DNA from: Thinopyrum elongatum
Lineage: Eukaryota > Streptophyta > Magnoliopsida > Poales > Poaceae
NCBI GenBank assembly: GCA_011799875.1
Contig: JAAAXO010000157.1
Span: 47,309 to 111,308, forward strand
Reading direction: 5' to 3'
Length of the DNA stretch: 64,000 bases
Shown here: in pieces, positions 59,065 through 64,000 of the stretch
Position numbering within the stretch: position 1 is the stretch's first letter
How the letters are laid out: each line of letters opens with the position of its first letter
Notes under the pieces: model-generated
Told to the model about the DNA's origin: nothing
Databases searched by the model: none
What the model saw: the letters and a program-made list of their open reading frames with translations, nothing else
Program-made: the position numbers and the translations under genes

Positions 59065-59986
59065 TGATAGAGGCGAGGGTGTCCCGATCTTTCGATGAGA
59101 TGATAGCTATCGTTTTTGGTGGAGTAGACTTTGACGATCCGACTACGAACGTGCGAGGACGTCGCGCCTTAGCAATCGCTAAACCACCTCCCAGAGGTTA
59201 TTGACCACGCCGGAGCACAATCAACCTGACCACGAGGGTCTATCTCCTGCAAGCAAACGAAGAACAAGCAAGAAACTAAGATTTGCAATCTGGATATTGT
59301 GAATATAAGATGAAAGCTTTATTGATCAAGGTGGGGTTCTGTGACGTCTTGGTCTGGTCGTTGAACACAAACGAAGTACGCGAAGTTGCAGCTATGGCGA
59401 ACTTTTAATCTAAACAAAACCCAAAGTCTAAACAGTGCCCTAAGGGCTGTATATATGGAGGAAGAGGAGGGAATTTCGTGGCCCTTGAAGGAGGGGTCCG
59501 AAACCAACCCTATCTCTTGTTTCCCCACACATACGGACTCTAAAAACAGCCTATACTCAAGTATTTCGAAATTACATGGGCCTGGCCCAATAATATGGTG
59601 ACGCAGCACCTATAATAGCCTCTGGACAAAATTTATGAAGTGACATCTTGTATATTTCGTCCAAGGCTTCCTGCACTCATTATGGTGGCTTCAAAGTCCT
59701 GAAATCATCACTTGTAACTCCGTTCTTGTTCCCCTTGGGCATGCCATCATCTCCATGCTTGAACTTGCTCCAAGGTTCCTCTTTCTTGTCCAAGCTAGGC
59801 CCTTCATTTGTAAGCAAAACAAATGTATCCAATTTAGGCAGCATCATATTCTCATGAACTTTAGAATCATTACCAAGAAACGAAAGTACCTGATATTTTA
59901 ATTGGCGTGCGCGAGCTCTAGTAATTGGTCCAGTATGTATAGAAGCAGGGGTTGTGGTTGTAACAATGGTATTGATGTCCTCATCA
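59065..59986 (-). repeat. CRM-8 3'-side LTR (922 bp)
   Basis: It is complete, CRM-1 type. It encodes the CR tail of the fused frame (stop at 59680-59682). The flanks GTAGA (left) and GATCT (right) do not match. Confidence 0.94.
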
Positions 59987-62763
59987 GATCTGCTATAAAT
60001 CAGTATATCATCAAAATAGACTACCACAAATCGTCCAATGAAAGCACGTAAAACTTCGTTCATTAATCTCATGAAAGTACTAGGTGCATTAGTTAACCCA
60101 AAAGGCATGACTAACCACTCATATAATCCAAACTTTGTTTTAAATGCTGTTTTCCATTCATCCCCCAATTTCATACGAATTTGATGGTATCCACTACGCA
60201 AATCAACTTTGGAGAATATTGTAGAGCCACTCAATTCATCAAGCATATCATCTAGTCTAGGAATAGGATGACGATAACGAATAGTAATATTATTAATGCC
60301 TCTACAATCAACACACATACGCGATGTACCATCCTTTTTCGGCACTAGAATAATAGGAACAGCACAAGGACTAAGGGATTCGCGTATATAACCTTTGTCG
60401 AGCAACTCCTGTACTTGACGCATAATCTCCTTCGTCTCCTCTGGATTGGTACGGTATGGCGCACGGTTTGGCAACGAAGCACTAGGAATTAAGTCAATCT
60501 GATGCTCAATCCCGCGAATAGGTGGTAATCCCGGTGGCACGTCTTGTGGAAAGACGTCAGCGAACTCCTGCAAAATGTTAGTGACCGCAGGAGGCAAAGA
60601 GGAAGGCACGTCCTCGAATGAAAATAACGCCTCTTTGCACACAAAAGCATAGCAAACAGAATTGCTGAAATCTAGCTCATCAATATCAGATTTGGTGGCA
60701 AGTAAGCATGCACTTTTCAATTTAATTTCAGAAGCAACACTAGATGGTTTATTATTAGGCTTCATTTGTTGCTCAAATTCTTTTGCCACAATCTGATTTT
60801 CACTCTTATTTTTCTCCTGCTTTGTTTTACTAGCTCTATTAATATCATCTTTCAAAATAGAATCAGGAGTCATAGGAAGCAAAGTAATATGTTTATCCTT
60901 ATGAACAAGAGTATACTGATTGTTTCTACCATGGTGTACAGAATTTTTATCAAATTGCCATGGTCTACCAAGTAATAATGAACATGCTTGCATGGGTACC
61001 ACATCACAATCAACATAATCAGCATATGTAGAGATACTAAAATGCACACGAACAGTACGTGTTACCTTAACCTTGCCGCTGTTGTTGAACCATTGGATAT
61101 AGTAAGGATGTGGATGTGGTCTTGTGGTGAGAGAGAGCTTCTCCACCATCTCCATGCTAGCCAAGTTGTTGCAGCTCCCTCCATCTATGATGACGCGAAC
61201 AGAACGTTCCTTCACAACTCCCTTTGTATGGAACAAATTATGCCTCTGATTTTGCTCAGCTTGTGTGACCTGCACACTCAAAACATGTTGAGCAACTAAA
61301 CATTCATACCTGTCAGCGTCTTCAGGAGCCATGTATTGCGTCTCATGATCAGAATCATCTCCACCGTGTTCTTCACTTGTAATAAGAGCCAAAGTCTCCT
61401 CAACATAATCACTAGCGGACTCATACCCACCATCCTCAGTAGCAATCATAACACGCGGAGATTGGCATTCTCTCGCATAATGACCTCTTCCCTTACAACG
61501 ACGACAAATAATATCATGTGTGTGCCCTGTTGATGCCATAGATGAAGAAGAGCTCTGGGCAGGCCCAGAAGGTGTACTCTTGGCAGATGGTGGTGGTGGT
61601 GCCTGTTTTCTTGTATCTCGATTGGAATTGGCGGCTGAAGTCAGTGGTGCGGCAGTAGGACATGTGGGAGTAGAGGAGGCACGCGGTGTCCATGATGAAG
61701 ATCGACCTGTAGAAAAATTAGTTCGCGCCAATGCCTGTCGATCCTGCACTTCACGTTCAGCTTTACAAGCAAGATGGAATAAACGAGTGATATTATTATA
61801 CTCCTTATACTCTAGAATGGTCTGAATCTCTCTATTTAATCCACCCATGAAACGTGCAAGCATAGCTTCATTCTCCTCAACAATACCACATCTAATCATG
61901 CCAGTTTGTAATTCCTGATAATATTCTTCTACAGAATTTTTTCCTTGTCTTAAGCGCTGCAATTTTTGAAGTAATTCACGTTGATAATATGGTGGAACCC
62001 AACGAGTACGCATAGCAGTTTTCAAAGCAGCCCACGTAGCTGGAATAGGATATAATCTACAATGTTCAGACCACCATACACATGCAAAACTAGTGAAAGC
62101 ACAAACAGCAGCAGCAACACGTCGTTCCTCGGGATATTGTAAACATGTAAAACGTTGTTCAGTTTCTATCTCCCAAGTAAGATATATATCAGGAACATAT
62201 CTACCCTCGAATGGTGGAATATTCAATTTTAATTTAGGAAGATGGTCATGATCTCGTACCTGAAGTGGTGGTGCAGACCTACCATTGCGATTATTTGCAT
62301 GTGGACGACCTGGTGCTGGTGGTTGCACGTAGTTATGATTTTGATCAACCTCATCCTCATAATCGCCCGCGTAATCATCCTCCTCCTCGGCACCAGCAGC
62401 AGCAGGAGCAGGAGCCAAAGAAGCATCAACAGTAGGTACAGCAGCACCAGAAGTTTGGCCATCCTCAAGAGGAACACGCTTCGCTCGTCCGAACTGATTT
62501 GGAAGGGGGCGTTGTTGTTGTCGTTGCAGAGGTGCGACAGGTGCAGCCGGTGGTGGTTGGGGAAGATGCGTGAGCAATTCATTAAACTTGTTATCCAGCT
62601 TTGTCTCGCATGACTTCTCCATGCCATCTATCTTCTCCATGGCCTCTTCAAATCTGTTTTGCACATCTCCCACCTGGCCACTCATCATTTGCTGAAATTT
62701 ATCATGCAACTCCTTGTTCGTCATGTTCTCCCAGTCAATCTCGTCGGCTTGTGATCCTGCCAT
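59680..62763 (-). CDS. Gag-protease-RT fused to LTR-encoded CR motif (1,027 aa)
   Basis: An uninterrupted frame from [10 protein letters not shown] (CCATGG context) through the coiled-coil-like N-terminus, gag core, zinc knuckle, protease DGGS and RT up to [11 protein letters not shown] (~residue 926). It then continues directly into DEDINT and the CR tail to the stop at 59680. The RT thumb, RNase H and integrase are absent. What is seen is a clean in-frame fusion at the exact LTR boundary. Whether it is expressed is unknown; it could in principle make gag particles carrying a CR-tailed product, but it may simply be a recent deletion that has not yet decayed. Confidence 0.88.
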   Translation of the reverse strand: MAGSQADEIDWENMTNKELHDKFQQMMSGQVGDVQNRFEEAMEKIDGMEKSCETKLDNKFNELLTHLPQPPPAAPVAPLQRQQQRPLPNQFGRAKRVPLEDGQTSGAAVPTVDASLAPAPAAAGAEEEDDYAGDYEDEVDQNHNYVQPPAPGRPHANNRNGRSAPPLQVRDHDHLPKLKLNIPPFEGRYVPDIYLTWEIETEQRFTCLQYPEERRVAAAVCAFTSFACVWWSEHCRLYPIPATWAALKTAMRTRWVPPYYQRELLQKLQRLRQGKNSVEEYYQELQTGMIRCGIVEENEAMLARFMGGLNREIQTILEYKEYNNITRLFHLACKAEREVQDRQALARTNFSTGRSSSWTPRASSTPTCPTAAPLTSAANSNRDTRKQAPPPPSAKSTPSGPAQSSSSSMASTGHTHDIICRRCKGRGHYARECQSPRVMIATEDGGYESASDYVEETLALITSEEHGGDDSDHETQYMAPEDADRYECLVAQHVLSVQVTQAEQNQRHNLFHTKGVVKERSVRVIIDGGSCNNLASMEMVEKLSLTTRPHPHPYYIQWFNNSGKVKVTRTVRVHFSISTYADYVDCDVVPMQACSLLLGRPWQFDKNSVHHGRNNQYTLVHKDKHITLLPMTPDSILKDDINRASKTKQEKNKSENQIVAKEFEQQMKPNNKPSSVASEIKLKSACLLATKSDIDELDFSNSVCYAFVCKEALFSFEDVPSSLPPAVTNILQEFADVFPQDVPPGLPPIRGIEHQIDLIPSASLPNRAPYRTNPEETKEIMRQVQELLDKGYIRESLSPCAVPIILVPKKDGTSRMCVDCRGINNITIRYRHPIPRLDDMLDELSGSTIFSKVDLRSGYHQIRMKLGDEWKTAFKTKFGLYEWLVMPFGLTNAPSTFMRLMNEVLRAFIGRFVVVYFDDILIYSRSDEDINTIVTTTTPASIHTGPITRARARQLKYQVLSFLGNDSKVHENMMLPKLDTFVLLTNEGPSLDKKEEPWSKFKHGDDGMPKGNKNGVTSDDFRTLKPP

Positions 62764-63892
62764 GGTTAGCAGCAATAGAAACACACAAGAATATGATCCT
62801 ACAGACTACTAGAAAGTGGTGGTGGTGTGGTGTGGTGTCACAAATCCGTCAAGCAAATCTCAAATTCTTACCAGTTCTTACCCAGCAGCAGGTGGTGATC
62901 GGCAACCTTTGTAGTCAAAACTCTCAGAGCTTGGACAGAGCGATTGCCAGGTGGTGTCAAACACACGATGTAGATGTATGTGGAGCTGGGAAGGCTTATG
63001 ATATGGTAGCAAAAAGGGTCAGCAATAATCAATTCAGAGATGCAATGTTGAATAAACTCTCAACGACGGTACTGTGCTGGTCCTAGGCTAGACCGTGCTA
63101 GAGACGCGAGCCTAGAACACTAACAAAAATCACGGCGCTGCACGTAAACAAGGGAGTAGCACACTCTGATTTTTTTTCTTTTTTTTTGCACTTTTTTTTC
63201 CTCTTTTATTTTTTGCTCCGCAACAAATTTTTTTCGAAAAAGTCTACAAATGGTCTAAAAACTGCCTAGCCAGAATTTTCCAGACTTAGTTTTTTTTTTT
63301 GAAACTGGAACTATTTTTCTTCTGCGGGTAGCACGAAAATTAGGGAATCCGACTTGTTCACGACTGGTAGTATCGCGTGATCTGGAACTCTAAAATAAAG
63401 GAATAAATACTGGACTCGGACTAGGACTGGTGGCAGAGATGAATATGGTGGAACTCGGACTGGTGATGGTATATGACGGTAGTATATGTGGGCTCGGATT
63501 GGTGCTGGTATATGGACTCGGATCGGTGGTGGTATATGGACTCAGATCGGTGGTGGTATATGGACTCAGAGAAATAGCAGATAAGCTGTGGTGGTATATG
63601 GTAGGGGCGATGATGATGGTGCGGCGGCGGCGTGACAACTTGTGAACAGAACTCGAAACTCTAAAGAACTAGACGCTAAGACCAGCAACTTGACACGACG
63701 ATGCAACTGCAAATTCAACAAAGCAAAAACCCTAAAAAGATTATGCACAGGCTCAGATTGGTTCGGATATGATGAACTAACCCTAAATTTTTTTTTTGGC
63801 TTTTTCCTGGACTGTAGGTATGAAGAACAGACTCGATCTAAACTACGAAAAACTGTAAATCTCACCGAGCAACCTGGGAATCTGATACCACT
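62764..63892 (-). other. CRM-8 untranslated leader
   Basis: It contains no gene. Same arrangement as CRM-1: gag-proximal block, T-rich runs (63170-63300), 24-bp repeat (about 63500-63568), and primer site TGGTATCAGATTCCC at about 63876-63890. Confidence 0.75.
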
Positions 63893-64000
63893 TGATAGAG
63901 GCGAGGGTGTCCCGATCTTTCGATGAGATGATAGCTATCGTTTTTGGTGGAGTAGACTTTGACGATCCGACTACGAACGTGTGAGGACGTCGCGCCTTAG
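63893..64000 (-). repeat. CRM-8 5' LTR (start only, cut by window end)
   Basis: TGATAGAGGCGAGGG follows the primer site and the CRM-1-type U5 sequence continues to the window end. Confidence 0.93.

Larger units (their letters stand above)
59065..64000 (-). mobile_element. CRM-8: internally deleted CRM element, right end outside window
   Basis: LTR (59065-59986), fused gag-PR-RT frame, CRM-1-type leader and the start of the 5' LTR (63893 on). Everything from the RT thumb through RNase H, integrase and polypurine tract is missing; the LTR start is joined exactly to RT. The left flank is GTAGA; the right flank is beyond the window. Without a polypurine tract and integrase this copy could not have moved autonomously in its present form. 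Confidence 0.88.

Noticed and set aside
1..64000. CRISPR array, bacterial operon or phage-type defence system
   Set aside because: There are no regularly spaced short repeats with unique spacers, no ribosome-binding sites and no prokaryotic gene families. All repeats are retrotransposon LTRs or leader repeats.

Overview
This window is plant DNA, almost certainly from a grass (Poaceae) centromere or its edge. I cannot name the species. Nearly all of it consists of full, solo, nested, truncated and rearranged copies of one Ty3/gypsy LTR retrotransposon family of the CRM (centromeric retrotransposon; Cereba/CRR/CRM) lineage. Three features support this: one long gag-PR-RT-RNaseH-INT reading frame, LTRs of about 912-922 bp beginning TGATGAGGACATC and ending CTATCA, and a polyprotein whose last ~100 residues are encoded inside the 3' LTR, which is the CR-motif arrangement known for CRM elements. 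I see no host gene, tRNA, rRNA or tandem centromeric satellite.

Layout. 1-9303: CRM-1 (minus), with an uninterrupted 1,707-codon gag-pol. Its 5' end carries a partial tandem duplication with an inverted patch, and its 5' LTR contains a solo LTR. 9304-9795: the 3' part of a plus-strand CRM LTR into which CRM-1 inserted. 9796-12232: a long non-CRM LTR (minus). 12233-14675: the LTR, primer site and broken gag of a Tat-like gypsy element. 14676-14756: a complex repair scar. 14757-34874: CRM-2 (plus, old, decayed), split by CRM-3 (17926-34621, target duplication GTTCC). CRM-3 itself contains a solo LTR (18018-18941) and CRM-4 (19642-27714, target duplication CGGCG). 34875-40609: CRM-5 (plus), open but truncated in integrase. 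40610-42801: minus-strand LTR and leader remnants. 42802-47443: a plus-strand pol+LTR piece followed by its inverted copy, forming a 2 x 2,054 bp palindrome. 47444-54846: CRM-7 (minus), with a chimeric 3' LTR. 54847-59064: scrambled pol pieces. 59065-64000: CRM-8 (minus), a deletion derivative whose RT is fused in frame to the LTR-encoded CR motif.

How it works together. In an intact member the LTR supplies promoter and polyadenylation signals, the primer-binding site pairs with initiator tRNA-Met, and the single polyprotein gives capsid, protease, reverse transcriptase/RNase H and integrase, with the CR tail thought to direct insertion into centromeric chromatin. CRM-1 keeps an intact frame; the other copies are decayed, truncated or recombined. 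Nesting order agrees with LTR divergence: CRM-4 has 6 differences in 912 bp, while its host CRM-3 has roughly 2%. The rearrangements (chimeric LTR with unmatched flanks, solo LTRs, palindrome, templated filler) point to repeated ectopic recombination and template-switching repair. All comparisons were made by eye, and such repeats are prone to misassembly, so the junctions deserve long-read confirmation.
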